Part shown: in pieces, positions 34,594 to 48,249 of the stretch
How positions within the stretch are numbered: the first letter of the stretch is position 1
Layout of the letters: the number at the start of each line of letters is the position of its first letter
From: Symbiodinium natans
Taxonomy: Eukaryota > Sar > Dinophyceae > Suessiales > Symbiodiniaceae
Assembly (NCBI GenBank): GCA_905221605.1
Contig: CAJNDS010000017.1
Coordinates: 82,001-146,000 of the forward strand
Direction: 5' to 3'
Length of the DNA stretch: 64,000 nt
Made by a program: the position numbers and the translations under genes
Notes under the pieces: model-generated
Told to the model about the DNA's origin: nothing
The model's database searches: none
Seen by the model: only the letters and a program-made list of their open reading frames with translations

Positions 34594-37500
34594 TAAGGTG
34601 CTAGTTCCCCTCAACGCTCCCCCCCTAGACAGGGGGTATGGTGGTAGTTTTTTGAAAGAAACGCTTCACAGCTGAAGACTGCTGCCTGACCCATGCTGAC
34701 GGCGCTCAAGAATCCATCGTGTCATCAAACGAGGTAAAGAAACACAACAAACGAGCGAGACTTCGTGGGATTCGTGGGACTGGAAATTGTCAAATTGTCA
34801 TCCGCGAATTCGGCACCTTCTTCTTGCGCTTCACAGCCCGCAGCACCCTGAAAAGGGCTTCCGGCTTCCGAGTTAGCATAAGGATGGCACGCAATGCAGG
34901 CATGCCCGCCTGGTTCGTCGATGTCGGGCCAACAGCACCTCCGAGAAGGAGCCGAAGCCAATGGGCCAAGCCTGGAATCGTCTAAAACAAGCTCGCAACA
35001 AGTTGCAAGCCAACGCAAGCCAGAGAAATATCTTTACAAATCTGGCGGCCGTGCCTTCAGTTCGTACACCTGGACGGGGCGCAGGGACGCTCAGGAATCT
35101 ACATTGGCAAGAAACAACAAAGAAACATCCTGAATTCGGGGCCGAGGGATTTCAAGGATTTTCAAGGTGTGAAGATGCTTGGCAGATCCCGAAATGGCAA
35201 GCAAGAGGGACGCCCCACCCATCCCTGGTGGAACTGCGATGCTGGAGACCCTGAACATGGTCGAGATTCCTTTTCATGGTGAATTTTGAAACGGTGACTT
35301 CTCGCGTGCCTCACTGTAGCACTGTAGCAGCGATCAATAGACTCGGTGCTCGAGGTTCTCCTCTGTCTTCCAAACTCCAGCGCGTGATGGCCGCAGAAGG
35401 CTCCATGCTGCGATCTGCGCCGTCTGCGATTTGCCCGTGTGGGAAACGATGTCACGAAGATTCCTTCCCTTGCGTCCCTCGCGTGGTTGTTTCCAACGTC
35501 GCGCGTGTGATCGAACATGTGACCTCACGTTGTCATGTTAGGGTGCCCCGATCGTCAGAGTCCGACGTGTTCGACGAGTCCTACAAGAGTCATTCAAGAG
35601 AGGTACAAGGAGGCCAGTGGAGCTTAAAGGAGCGCTCTCTGAGGCCCCGGCTTCTGCTGGCTCCGATGGCTCGAAAGGACCACCTGGTGTGAAGGGGCGA
35701 GCTGAGCAAAGCCTGCAAAGCTCTTTAGCTCATTCTTTGCTCCTTGACATCTGTTCTCAAAGTTGCTCTCAAAGTTGCTCTCAAAGTTGCTCTCAAAGTT
35801 GCTCTCAATGTCTCTCAGATGCGCTCTCGCGAGCGCTCGCGAGCGCCTCCGAAGCGTGTGACCATGCCACCGGGGAGCAAGAGCGGCAATCGCGGGCAAG
35901 ACCTGCACAGGCAAGCAAAAGACCGGCGGTAAAGCAGAGAGCCAGTGCTCATGACAGTTCACCGGTGGTGCCCATACAATATCGCCATGTCAGCTTGCGA
36001 ACTTGATATGCCTCACTTGCGTATATTGTCGGCATGGCACCTACTTAGATTGTCCGATATTGCGGCATACAGTAGAGCGACGTTCTTGCATAAGCAATGT
36101 AGCACCTTCTTCAGGCTTTTTGTTCACATGCACCTGAATCTGAGAGCTACAGAGACAGCGCCTGCAATCTGCTCTGTTCAACAGAAGCTTCGCATATGCT
36201 TCCTGCGTGGATTCCTGGACCGCTGTAAATAGTAGCGAGCAGGTGCTCATTCGATGGCATCCTTTTTGCTTGTTTTCAAGTTGTTGCATGTTACACAAAC
36301 GGCTGCTCTGAGCACCCATCTTCACGTGCCTCCCAGGCGGCCCCGTCAGCAAACCGAGCTCCAGCTTTGTCCAATTCTCGGAAGAGAAACCGCGACAGAA
36401 GATCGAGTCTTCACTGACAGTGCATGAACGCCGCCTGAACCCTCAGCCTCAGCCCCGGGCCCCGATCAGCTCATCTTCCCTGGAGGTTCCTAAATGGCCG
36501 CATGGGAGGCCGCATGCTCACACTGATACTACTGATACTGTTACTACTCACATGACTCCGCTCACGGTGGCGTCGCACGGGATGTGTGCTGGAGGCTCAG
36601 AGCTCCGCGGTAGCGTTCTTGCTCACTTAAGCTACAAGGGATGGTGTCACATCTCCCCACACCTGGGTTGTTAGGGGACAAGCACAAGCTGCAAGGCCGG
36701 CAAGGCAAGCAAGGCAAAGCTGAGGGCACAGCACTTCAGGGCCTTCTCACCAAACACGCTGGCCTCCAAGATTGAGAGCCACTCGCAGCGCTTGCACGTT
36801 CTGTCTCCCCATGGCTTCTCGCAACAACCAGGCACCGCACAAACTCTGAACCTCGGACAGATGGTCAAGCCATGCATGTGCTGCGATGTAAGGCTGTGCC
36901 GCAAGATCTTCAAGATGTTCTCAAACTGTAAACACCACATCACATGGCGCTTCTACTTGCAGGTGACCAGTGGAAGCGTCGGACTCTTGTTCTCTGGATG
37001 GCACAGTGATGCACCCATGACGCCATCGCATCAAGCTGTGTGCATCCTTCTTCCAGCTGTCCCCCGTGGGTCCAACGAAACTGCCAAGACGTGTCTGCAA
37101 GTAAAACAAGGCATGGTAACTGAAGCAAAAAGCCCGCCGGCGACCACGGCTTGAGCGCAACAGCAGCGTCCAATGACAGAGCGCAACAGATCTCAACACT
37201 TCTTACAGACACGCTCAATACGACATGTCTGCTGCTCACAAGTCACTCAGAATGTCAGAGAAGGTCACAGGTTAGACTTCACAGTTCTTCTCAGCCCTCT
37301 TCAGCCCTCTTCAGCCCTCTTCAGCCCTCTTCAGCCCTCTTCAGCCCTCTTCAGCTCCTTCGGCTTCGGGAGGTCCAGCGGCTTCGCCTCCCTCCCTGCC
37401 AACGCCTCCAGGGATGAAAAAAGCGCTGAAAAGGGGAAGGCCCCCGACAAGACATTCAAAGAAGGGCCTGCAAAGAGCCTAGCATATGAGCCTATCGGAC

Positions 37501-38175
37501 CAGCCCTGCTCCCCTTCTTTGCAACCTTTCGCTTAGACCTGGTTTCACTTCCTGCTTCGTTTGCAGGATTTTGTAGCCTTGCGCATGGAAAGCTGCACGT
37601 GTCCCACACTTGGAAAGCTGCATGTGCCCCAACTCAAAAAAAACCGCGACAGCAGAGAATCAGCTGGCAGGGAAACGACTTGCACTGCAACGATCGGTCG
37701 TGGCACACCAACCAGCGAGGGTCTATTTCAAGCGGGTACTGGTCTTGACCCTTAACAGTCCCGAGGCCGGAGGCTTTCGTCTTCAATGTCTTTCCGATGC
37801 TTTTAGGCTTCACATTGGACATCACTTTAGGGTTGCAAAGCCTGCGTGTTTCTCAGGCGTTTAGGCTCCATGCCCTTATAACTAGGCCTTGTTGCACTGG
37901 GTGGTGTTGACCGCCTCTGGCGCTGTCAGAAAGGATGAAGTGTGCCATTGACTCTTCACATTCCTGTTTATTTTCTGTGCTTTTAGTTGCGTCTTAAAAC
38001 CTTAAACTTGCAGATGGTCCTTGCCCGCAGTGACCGCTTAGCACTGCAATCTCCGATCAAGTCCCGGAGGGTGACGAGAGTGAGAGAGAAAATAAAAGAT
38101 CAGCAGCGGATGGAGGTCAAATGCAATGAGCAGCGAAACGCAGAGATCCAAGCAAGATCTGACACTGCAGCACAC
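34480..38175. other. unassigned sequence with short tandem repeats
   Basis: Repeats: (CT)n at about 34558-34590; CAAAGTTGCTCT x4 at about 35758-35806; CAGCCCTCTT x7 at about 37290-37353. On the minus strand at about 36925-36770 a frame reading HLEDLAAQPYIAAHAWLDHL looks protein-like but starts after a stop and could not be tied to splice sites. No gene is established. Confidence 0.3.

Positions 38176-38177
<2 letters not shown>

Positions 38178-38220
<43 letters not shown>
38178..38220. repeat. poly-C homopolymer of about 43 bases
   Basis: An uninterrupted C run; it reads as poly-Gly or poly-Pro in overlapping frames. Confidence 0.95.
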
Positions 38221-38229
38221 ACTGAACAG

Positions 38230-38433
38230 CAAAAACACGTCCCCCCTGAAATCGTCCAGGGTCTCCGCCTCCAAGGCTTCGGTTCGCTGCCGCGCGTCTG
38301 CCAGCGACGGGGAAACGTCGCCAATGATGCCTTCGGGCTTTCGCACAGTTCTCCACCCGTCTTCCGTGTCATCAGATCTACGCGAGCTGAGTTCAACGAT
38401 AGCATCCGCCTTCAGTCGCCGCAGCGGTAACAT
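38230..38433 (-). CDS. probable exon of an uncharacterised protein
   Basis: The minus strand is open from 38433 and reads ADAIVELSSRRSDDTEDGWR, then TVRKPEGIIGDVSPSL, then ADARQRTEALEAETLDDF. It is an acidic, hydrophilic segment with no repeat character. An AG|G acceptor (CTGAAG|GCG) lies just before ADAIV, and the likely end is at the GATTTCAG near 38240, before the poly-C block. A second protein-like frame (ARFEEDNVVQASQLEQ) lies just upstream at about 38500-38450 and may be the previous exon. The family is unknown. Confidence 0.35.
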
Positions 38434-39119
38434 TGCTCAAGCTGCGAAGCTTGGACAACGTTGTCTTCCTCAAATCTCGCCCGAGCACTGGCAAAGCACC
38501 TTCCTACGGATCGTCCACGTCTGTTATGGTCCGTTAGGCTTCGCTCAGCTGGAGACATGCTGTGAAGCGGCGCCGGATGCCGCGGTTTGCTCGCCTTGCA
38601 GCCTTCACTCCGTTCTGGGCTGCATTTACTCAAGGCATTGAAGGGTTGCAGGAATTGTAGCACAGGCTTAGTGGCAGGCTTGGCGGAAACAGCACCTTGG
38701 ATTCACGTATGGTTCAGGCTTCCAAACACTTGAGGTGTTCGCATACCCTGCTCATGCTGCGTCCTCGAAGCCGTGCCATGACAACAAATGACCAAACGAT
38801 GGCGCAAGTCTGGCACCAGGAGGTTGTCGATGGCACTGCACTCTCGGAAGTGGAGACCTGCAAGCACCGCCGAAATCCGCCAAAATCCGCCAAACCCTCG
38901 GAAGCGCGCTGGTCTGGCCTGGAAACTCCTGAGACTTCATCGCTTGCAAGCCCTTGTCTTTGCAGGGCCCTGTGACAGATTCTCTTTGTGTTCAGCTCTC
39001 TGCAAAGAATAGAGAAGCAGAAAAGAAAAGAAAGGAAGACTGGAAAATCAATTTGGGGTGTTTTTGCTGGGGGGAAACCGCCGAGGCCGGAGGCCTGAAG
39101 CGTTTAGATCCAAGTCTAG

Positions 39120-39545
39120 GGAACCACTAGGACCCTAAGCCCTAAACCTGAAGCCCCAAGCCCTGAGCCCTGAGCCCTAAGCCCTAAGCCCTAAATAAGC
39201 CCTAAGAGCTAAGCCCTAAGCCCTAAGCCCTAAACCCTAAGCTAAGCAAGCCCGAAGCCCTCAGCCCTAAGCCCACGCCCTAGCCCTTACCCAGCCCTAA
39301 GCCCCCCCCCCCCCCCCCCCCCAAGCCCTGCCCCAAGCCTAAGCCCGTGCATGCCGCCTTCCCCCCCCTCACCCCCACTACCCCTTCCTGCCGCCTCGGT
39401 ACCCTTGCCGAAGCGGCCTCTTCCTAGCGATAAATCCGCCGAGGTCCCCCCCCCCCCCCCCCACCACCCCCCCCCCCGACCCCCCGCCCCCCAGCCCCCT
39501 TTCCCCCCTACCCCCACCCCCCCTCCCCCCCCCATCCCCCCCCTA
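39120..39545. repeat. degenerate telomere-like (CCCTAAG) tract and poly-C blocks
   Basis: CCCTAAGCCCTAAGCCCTAAA variants run to about 39300, followed by poly-C at 39302-39322 and C-rich sequence to 39545. Confidence 0.8.
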
Positions 39546-39618
39546 CTTCCACCTATGGAAGCGCAAGCGCCGAGTCCGAGGTTATGCGAACATGCGCCGG
39601 GCGCTGCGCTAGGCCAGG

Positions 39619-39647
39619 CCGAGGCGGGTCGCGTAGCGTTAAAATTA
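39619..39647 (+). repeat. dispersed repeat, partner at 18831-18860
   Basis: GAGGCGGGTCGCGTAGCGTT followed by AAAATTA matches the 18.8 kb copy with only a few differences. Confidence 0.65.
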
Positions 39648-40199
39648 TCTTTCGGGTTTGGCTCTAGTCCCGTAAGCTAATTCTCTATTGTTTAACAAGA
39701 AAACCAATACATTTTTGTCTGTATTTTGGAAAACCCCTCTCCGTATCTTGCTCAAAAAGACCGTACTCGAAAGGGAACTCTCTTCTAAGGGGCTACGCCC
39801 AGGCAGGCAACGCCCCAGGAGTAGCAGGCAGAGGCATATGTCCCCGCGAGCCGCTGATGCTGCCGATGCTCGCCCCCCGGATCCCCAAGGAGAAACGAAG
39901 CCTCGATGATGCGCACCCTTGGCATTTTGGGACCCCACGCGGGGCACCCAAAAAATGCGTCCAGGAGCCAAATTTCGGTGGGGAATAGCGCGTTTTTTCG
40001 CGACAAAAAACACACCTAAAACATGAAGACCTTCATAAACCGAATTGGTGTGCCGTCCCATAGCCAAAGCTAGGGCTTCCGCCCTAGCGGGCACACAGAG
40101 GGGCGTTGCCCGATTTTCCCTCTGTGTTCGCCTCGGCTTTCTGCCGAGAAGCGTCTGCAACAAGCAGACCCGGATCGGGCCTCCTTGCAAAATTTTCTG

Positions 40200-40415
40200 A
40201 CGCCACCCCCCCCCCCCCCGCCCTGTCAGACCCCGACCAATGCTGTGGATACAGAGGAAGTGCCTCAAAACCCCCTCCACCCAACCCCCCCACCCCCCAC
40301 CCACCCCCACCCCCCCCCCACCCCCCCCCCCCCCCCACCCCCCCCCCGCACCCCCCACCCCCCAAAACCCCCCACCACCCCCCCCCCCCCAACCCCCCCC
40401 CCCCGCTACCCCTCT
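40200..40415. repeat. C-rich low-complexity block
   Basis: Long C runs are broken mainly by single A. Pro-rich and Gly-rich frames of up to 237 codons overlapping it are artefacts. Confidence 0.95.
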
Positions 40416-41238
40416 GCCCTTCCTCCCCTTTTTTTGCGAAACCCTCTTTCCTCCTTTCCTGTCCTGGGGCCGGCCCGGCTGCCGAGGCGGCGCGCGCGCA
40501 AGCGTTTACAATTAATGGGACACGCCGCCGACCCCCCACCCACCCCCTAACGTTCGGTCCCTTTCCCCTGGTTTGCATCCCCTGTCTTTACTTTAGTTTT
40601 CCTTGGAGTGTTTCTTCGAGCGTTGTGACCGTCTACCCTGCCCTGCCCCTGCCCCTCCATCGCTGACACAAAACATATCGCCCCGCACTGTCACTACCCT
40701 TGTACTCCTACCCCTATCTACCTGACTCCTAGTCCCGACGCATCAAGGGCCGACACAAGCAACGCTTTGCCCCCAGCCCCTAGTCCCCGCCAAGGGCCGG
40801 AGGCCGCCCATGAACTGATTGAGATAAACTGATAGAGAGGGTTCCCGTACAGCCCCAAACCCCCACCATTCCCCCCCCCCCCCGCCCACCACTTGAAAAC
40901 AAAATGCTTGGGTTCAGCCACACCATTTGCAACCGCAATGCTCGCGTGATGTAGGCTTTGAGCTGAAAACAAGGGAAGAGGGGGGGCGCAGTCCTGCCCA
41001 TTTGCACACACCATACTCGCATGATGGGTTTGTGATGGGTTTCAACAACAAGATGTACTTTGCTTTGCAGCACGCTTGCACGGCGTAACAAACAAAAAGA
41101 GCGGGGGGTGGGGGGCGGAGAAGGGGGAAACAAGCCACCCCTTCCCCCCCCCGCATATGCAAATACGATGCCCGCACGCGACCGTCTACCCCCTCTCTTC
41201 TCTCCCTCTCTCAACTCTCTCGCTCTCTCTCCCTCAAC

Positions 41239-41285
<47 letters not shown>

Positions 41286-44200
41286 TGAGAGCCCCCTCCC
41301 CCCTCCCCGGTGCCCTCCACGAGGCAGTAGCGGCGTCCTTGGACCTCCGACAAAAAAAGGAAACGGTCCCAACAGAGGTCCCACACTGGTCCCACAGACT
41401 TGGAGGCCCTCATGGGCCCAAAGAGTTTGACTCGTCGACATCGTGCACTTCGCCAGCTCCCCGCCTCCGGCTCCCGGCCGTGGGCTGCGCAGCCCAGGTG
41501 CCCTCCCAAATCGACTCGCAAAGTGTCTACAAGTAGGAAGACTCATAGCGGACCGGCCAATGCTTCGAAACTGAGAAAAAGAATTGAAGCGGCTCTGTTC
41601 GACGATGTTTCGTCGATGAAAGTAAAGCATCTGGCCTGTATTGGTTCCCTTCAGGATTCCGGTTAGGCTGCAGAGGCAGTCCGACACAGTCCTCCGACGC
41701 AGTCTTGGTGTAAACAGCTCAAGGGCAATGTGCCGAAAGCTTAGCAATGTCTCCGTGCACTCAAGGGTGCCGATTTGTCTCGCAGCTTCTGCCGTTGCAT
41801 CCTTCCTATGGAAATTTCGGGTGCTTCCTAGTGATGTGAACATATGTGCACAGCATTTCCTAATGTTCAGCAGCTACGACTGCGGAAAAGCACGGAGGCT
41901 ACGAATTCGGGAACGCACGTCCACTGGAGCTGTGTCAACTGTTCTTCTTTGTCATCGAAGTTCCCCCATGTTGTACAATTTTCGCAAGGCATTAAAGAAT
42001 TTTCCAAGGTTCACTATGTCTGGATAGTTTCGGACTTCAGCATTTCTAGATGCTAAGCGTCGTCGAAAGTTTTCCAGGGCAGTTCTAACTTTCTGCATCA
42101 CAGGATTCTACATAATGTGCGGCTTCGAAACGTCAGTTGCAACAGTGTATAGGTTCACGTATCGCATGTTGATGCAAACGTGTGGGGCTTTCACCTTGGG
42201 CTCTTTGGTTTGGGCTTCTTATGGCACCTCACGGCCCTTCCCTCCCTGCCCCCTCCCCCCCCCACCCCGCCACGTGAAAGAGTTCTTGGCACCTGCTTGC
42301 CCGGCACTTACGATCCGATGCTGCACTAGCGCTTTGAGCCTGAGAGTAGCTGGGGCGGTAGTGACCGCCGGGACCGTAGTGCTCGGAGCGCTCGGCCGCA
42401 CCTAGCCGCAGCACACTCGAAGCAGTGCAAGAGCGGGTTGGGAGGTGCAATGAAAAGCACGCAGAGACACCTTCGGCCCTCGGCCTTGTGAGTCCTCGCC
42501 ACAACAGTCTGTGGGCTCGCCGGGCTCACCGGGCTCGCTGGGCTCGCCGGGCTGGCCGGGCTCACCGGGCTCGCCGGGCTCGGGGCGACCGCAGCCGGGG
42601 AGGCGGAGATGGCGGCTTCTGGCGACGGGGCCTGGAAAGCTCCTGGGCCCGGGCTCGCCACCGGAATTGGCTTGAGCACCTTCGCGCGCTTGCTGCTGTG
42701 TATGCCAGTGATGCCACTTCATGCCAATTCCAAGCCACCCCATGCTGAGCATCCTATCCTCTCACTCCCTCTTCACTCTCTCACTTTCAGTTTAGCTTCT
42801 GTTGACTTCCAAGGAGGTTTCGGAACGACTTTCCGGGGGGGGGGGGGGGGGGGGGCGGCGGCTGCAGAATGATTCACAGCGATCGCCAGGGACACATGCG
42901 AAGCCATGTGGCCACCATTTTGTTCCACTTCTCGCTCTCGCTTTCAGTCACTCTCTATAACACCGGGATGCTCGAAGGCACTGCACATGCACTACACTGA
43001 CTACACAACTTTCTTCAGAACCAAAAGCACCTCGGCTCCCTGAATGGCCCTGGCCGTTGAAATCATTGAAATCCCCTCCAGCGGCTCAGAGGTTCAACTT
43101 TCAAAAACGCTCACCTTCCTGTTTGCTGTGTTTTTCCTGCACTCCCTCTGCTTGAACGTCTTCTTGGAGGTCATTGTCCCTTCCAGATGCCCTGACCACA
43201 AGCGCCCCTCCCACCCCACCCCCCCACCCCCCAAAACGAATGCGCTTCTTTTCGTTATCTGATGCAGGCTGTCGCTTTGCCCTCGCGCTCCATTCTGAAA
43301 TCACTTGCTCCGAGCCCTCTCCACAGAAGTCGACACCACACACGGTCAAGATATGTGATGCACTTTCAAGGACAAGTGGCGAATCCGAAAAAGCCCAAAA
43401 GACATATTCGGGCTTTTGTGGCCAACTTCAAGCGCTGGCTGGAGCTGACGAGTTACCAGTTGTGGCCTCTTTCGGGGCTTCGGAAATTCGGAAATCAATT
43501 TAAGGACCAACGTCTGCCAACAAAGGCTGCAAACGTCCCAGGTCCCAACCAAACCGAAATTTGTCAAAAATGGATTGCCGAAAGGTGGGGAGGGGAGGGC
43601 GGCCCAACACCCCCCCTCACCTCCTTTCGGCACGTTTCTGGTTAGTCGATGTGTGTCCAAACATCGGCCTGGTTCGGAGTCGAAGCTGCAAATGGGGATG
43701 GAGCAACTGCCGGCGAGGGCGAGGATGCCTTGTCGCACCAGGCCGTACTTTGATTTTGCCATACGATGCCCTTGAATTCAGAAAGAACAAAGGGACCGAA
43801 AGACCAAGCTCCCCACTTCCACAACCACGACATCAGCCTGGCACAACTTCACACTCGACTCTTCATTCCACAAATTGTGGGCAAGCTCATGTCCTGCACA
43901 TCCTTGCCGAGACCAGCCAAACCTCTGGTCACCGGTACTAATCGTCGGCCGCTCCAAGCAATTCGGCTGGCTCCTACAGAATCTACCGGATACTAGGCGG
44001 GCGGCTCAGCCAGTCCTGGGCGAATGTGAGAGAACTTTGAAGGCGGTTGTGACTCAGTTGCGGCAGCGTCCTCAAGGGGAGACGCGTCAGCCTCGGAAGT
44101 CCTCAATCGACCCATAGAGTGCCATAGAGCCATAGAGCAGAGGCCTGATGCATGATGCAGACTGCTACAAAGACTCCGGCGGCATCGATCCGTCGAAGCA

Positions 44201-44640
44201 TGACCTGGCATTACACTCCCCGGTTTGGGCACCTCAATACCCGGACAAGTCACGAACAGAGTGGCAAACCGAGTTTGCAGGTGCTGGGTGAGGCTCCCAA
44301 TTGGGTTTTGAATGAATTAGCATCAACAGCATTGCCGAGATGCTCAGCACCAAAAAGTACTACCAGCAATGGTACCCAGTAACAGTAGCGACCAGCATCA
44401 AAAGCAGACTGTTGCTGTTGTAAAGGGGCTTGGGTCATTGGTTGTTGCAATTTGCCAGCTGCCTCCAATTTTCAACCTTGTGGAAATGCCTGCTGCCTTC
44501 GTTGGAGTTGTTTCAACACCCATGTAGAAAACCAAAAAACACCCTTTGGATGGAAGCAGAAATGCCTCCAAACCACAAATAAACTGCGAGACAAGAACAC
44601 ACAACAATCCCTGACATCTGCCTTTTGCAATGCACATTCT
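40415..44640. other. unassigned sequence with simple repeats
   Basis: A (CT)n tract lies at about 41240-41282, a GGGCTCGCC/GGGCTCACC 9-bp array at about 42510-42580, and poly-G at 42836-42855. The plus frame 41641-42027 (128 codons) and minus frame 43346-43762 (138 codons) are the longest that are not repeat-driven; neither has a recognisable motif. The dispersed repeat partner of 6811-6848 is at 40461-40514. Confidence 0.35.
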
Positions 44641-44785
44641 TCTGCAGTACAAACGTAGTACTGCTGTGGGGCTCTGCGGTTGTACGCGCGCGCTGTTAGG
44701 GTCCCCCCCCTACCCCGCCTTCCCCTTCAAAATCGTCCTTCTGTAGTACAAATGAAGTACTGCCATGGGGTTCTGCGCTGCTTTG
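44640..44785. repeat. imperfect direct repeat with GTACAAA-GTAC core
   Basis: TTCTGCAGTACAAACGTAGT followed by ACTGCTGTGGGG (44640-44673) recurs as TTCTGTAGTACAAATGAAGT followed by ACTGCCATGGGG (44740-44771). The core also resembles GTAGTACAAATGTAGTACGC in the 61.0-61.4 kb array. Confidence 0.6.
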
Positions 44786-44789
44786 AACA

Positions 44790-45420
44790 TGTATTTCAGG
44801 TTGGAAGCACCGCATAAGTAAATGTGGCAAAAACCACAATGTTAATCATATCTACTCACTAGGGTTGGGCTTCCCTTCTTTTCAAAAAAGGTGTTTCAAC
44901 CATAAAATGCCTACCCTACACGTTTAATGCGATTACCATCTGTTCGATTGCGGAACTTTTTCATGAGTCATAACATATTCAGTTGAGAAGTGACCATACG
45001 AACCAACACTTTTACCACAAATTGTACTTGCAGTTACACAAATTACACAAAGACTCATCTCAGTTTGTCATTGTCATCAGCCGGGTTCAACAAAACATGT
45101 GATAGCTTCAGCGTGTATGACAAAGCCTTCTCGCCCTGCACCCTTTCATTGACTATCTGGTGATACTGCGCGTGCTACTTTTCAAGTGCCAATCTCTTCA
45201 ACCCTATCCGTATCAATAAAAGGTGTCCATTTCCGTTGTGCATCATACAGTACCTCGCTTTGTTTCGATTCATCACCGGAAAATGGAAAGAAGTAGTATT
45301 TAACACTGAACTCTCTGGGAAGTTAGTGCAGTTTTCAACCATGGGACTATTCAACATCATTTTGCCGGCTGACCGCGTCCCTTCGGCGCTGCGGTGAAGC
45401 GCCGCATCCTGTAGCATGGA
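44790..45420. other. AT-richer island, no gene seen
   Basis: Base composition shifts visibly toward A and T compared with the flanks, and open frames are short. A similar island lies at 54650-55010. Confidence 0.5.
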
Positions 45421-46578
45421 TTAGGCTCCGGGCTGGGCTAGGAAAAGTGTCTTGCGGGTGAATGCGGGTGAGCTAATTACTTGCCACTGCTTGGCACTAG
45501 TCGGCGCATGCCTCTTGCATGCATGCGGCAAGCTTGGAGCATTTTGCCTGACACTCGGCCTTAGCAACTGGCTCTCGGGCACAAGCTTACATGAGTCGTT
45601 GTCTTCGGGCTCCAGCATTTTGCGAATGCTCGCACATGTTTTCGCAGTAGGCGTCTGACAAGCAAGACTCCTGGGTCACGCAAATTCACAGAACTTCTCC
45701 CCAAGGCCTCTTGCATTTTGGGAAAGGCACTCAGCCATCGGCCAGGCAGGACTTGGCATCCTCATCCTGCAGGTTCACTATGTTCACTCCAAGCTCACTC
45801 GGAACACCCCCAGTCTTTCACGGTCAATGACGCTGGCCGCTGGCCTGGTGAGATACACACTCGTCCCACACCTGCGCCATACCTGGCAACAAAGCAGATA
45901 CAGAGCAGATGCAGAACGGATGAAGAGAAGGAAGGCGTCAGGAAGCATCTATCAGAATCCATAAAGCCAACGGTCAAGCATGCCAGCCAGGCTGAAAAGC
46001 CGAAACAAGCATGGGTTCGCAGGTGACAAGGAAAGATCCTGCGAAGGGGTTCGAGAAGGTGAAGGCATGGCTCGATATGAGAAGGTGTCGTATGTGTAGT
46101 CGTAACATGTGTCTTCGGGCGGAGGTCGGGCCTTTTGCTCGTTGCGGCTGCAGCTCGAGTCATCTCTTGGGGGGACATTTTGACAGGATGCATGACATTT
46201 TGCAAATAATTTTGCACACCCTGGTCAGGATATCTTTAACTCTCAGCGCTGGGTCTTGTTTGCCTTAACACATGCCTGGATGACCTGACCGTGTAAGGTG
46301 GCGGGATGCATACGAGGTCTTTGAACGAAGTCTTAAGAGGAAGCTGCTGGCATGGCTCTTATGCAGCACATGCGCAATGTTGCGCATATGCAAGACAGGT
46401 CCCCTCCACGGGATTGTATTGTAAGCTTCGTCGCAGCCCTGAAGGTAACAACAAACTGGACAACGAAACCGAAGCTGAACCTGAAATACTCTGTTCATGC
46501 AAGTGATGCTAACTGGGATGACATTGGCTTCTGCGGACGTGTGGGCTCTTTTGGGACCAGGATCTGTGCAAAGCAAAT

Positions 46579-46618
<40 letters not shown>

Positions 46619-48240
46619 AAAAAAAAAAACACACACACACACACACCCACGCGCGCGCGCTCTATCAGTGAGAAGCAAGAACCGAGCGTTCATGTCCACC
46701 GACATGCTTCTGTAGGCAACAACACAGCCTGTAAGCCAAATCATGATCTGATGAAGGTCGCTGCTCTCTAGCTTTGCTCAGCTTTTCAACTGTCCTGGGC
46801 ACCGCAGATATCAGCCAGCACCTGTCCGACCAGGCAATGCACCCAAAGCTCTGACGTGCAGGCCAACCGAAATGTCAGTGAGCAGCCTTAGCGCTGAGGA
46901 TGTGTGCTGCAGCTGATTGCGATGCCAGGAAGAGCCACGTTACCTCACAGGCACGTGCCATGATTGGAGCATGGCTTAAGCATGCACGGCAAAGCTGAGC
47001 TAGCGGGCATCAGAAAGGATGCCCATCACCGAAACTTCTCCTGACAAGGGCGATGCCCATAGAAACAGGATGGCAACAATGAGTTCCGAGGCCCGAACGG
47101 AGGGCGGAGGGGGGCGCCGTCTCTGGGCTTTCACCCCCCTCTCCTTCGCCAAAATAGTCCAGAGCCGAAAGAGAATGCAGCAAAGTGCACCCCATCTCCC
47201 TAGCACTCCGGGCAACCGCCGGGGCCTGATGTAGGTGGAAAATTGCTCAACCGGCTCAACCCCCCGACACCCCAAAACTTCGCCCCAGAAGCCCTTGTAT
47301 TGAACGACACTCTCTCAGGGGAGCTTTCGTGACTGGAACCATTTGGAGGCCAAACAGGGCACAGCGCCACGTTTGCGTGCCATCACTCTTGGAGTTGCCT
47401 TGCAGGCTCCTCGATGCTCTTCGATGCTCGGACATGTTCCACTTTTCACCCTCAGCCGACTCAACAGCTCGACGGGTGTCGGCAGCTGCAGCGGCGCCGT
47501 GAAGCAATGCCCAGGGGACCTCATGTCTGTCTTCGAAACCTTGACCTATGGCCATGTTTCTACATGACGTAGAGTGGATGGAGCTGATGAAATTTCGGCT
47601 TCACACCGCCTACGCTCCGCAGCTTTCCCAGCACCGACGCTTACGCCCCAGGCCCGCTCCCCCCCCGCGCCACGCCAGCCACGTCACGCCTTCAAATTCT
47701 TATTTTCTACGTTGAAAGGCTCCAGCACAGGCCAACCCCCTCCCCCAAACGGAACACCGGCGTTGGAGGCCCTTCCCACACCCTTTGGACTACTTCCCCT
47801 TTGTGCTATTGCCCCATTCCAATATCTGTCAACCCTCACCCCCTGTTTGGGTGATGATACATACATACGTAGCACATGCGGGCTTCCTTGTGTATTCCAG
47901 GACTCAAACTCGAAACACTTCCGATTGTTACTTCACATTAATTCCGAGAATTCGGAATACCTCCAGTAAGACACCATCGGCCCATGCTTGCATGTGTCCA
48001 GCTGGGTTCAAGGTCTCGCGTTCCCGTGTCAACTTTCAAATTGAGAGTTTGGGTGTTTGAGTTTTCGGGTTTGCGGGATAACAAGGCTCGAAATAACTAT
48101 AGAAACGTTGGAAACCATAGTTTGTGGCCTAAAATCTTGGTTGCGAAGTTCCGATGGCTGCGCGGCGCGGTCAAAAAACGCTTTGTCTCGTTCCCGTCGC
48201 ATCCCCGATAATGTGGCAGTGGTTGCTGAGTTTCCGCGGG
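45420..48240. other. unassigned sequence with a (CA)n tract
   Basis: CA dinucleotides lie at about 46580-46612 and 46630-46650, separated by poly-A. Frames around it (for example 46011-46268 plus, 47000-47275 minus) show no recognisable domain. Confidence 0.35.
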
Positions 48241-48249
48241 TAGCGTGAT

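Noticed and set aside
39645-40578. Gly-rich minus ORFs (237 and 164 codons) and Pro-rich plus ORFs
   Set aside because: They derive from the C-rich block at 40200-40415.
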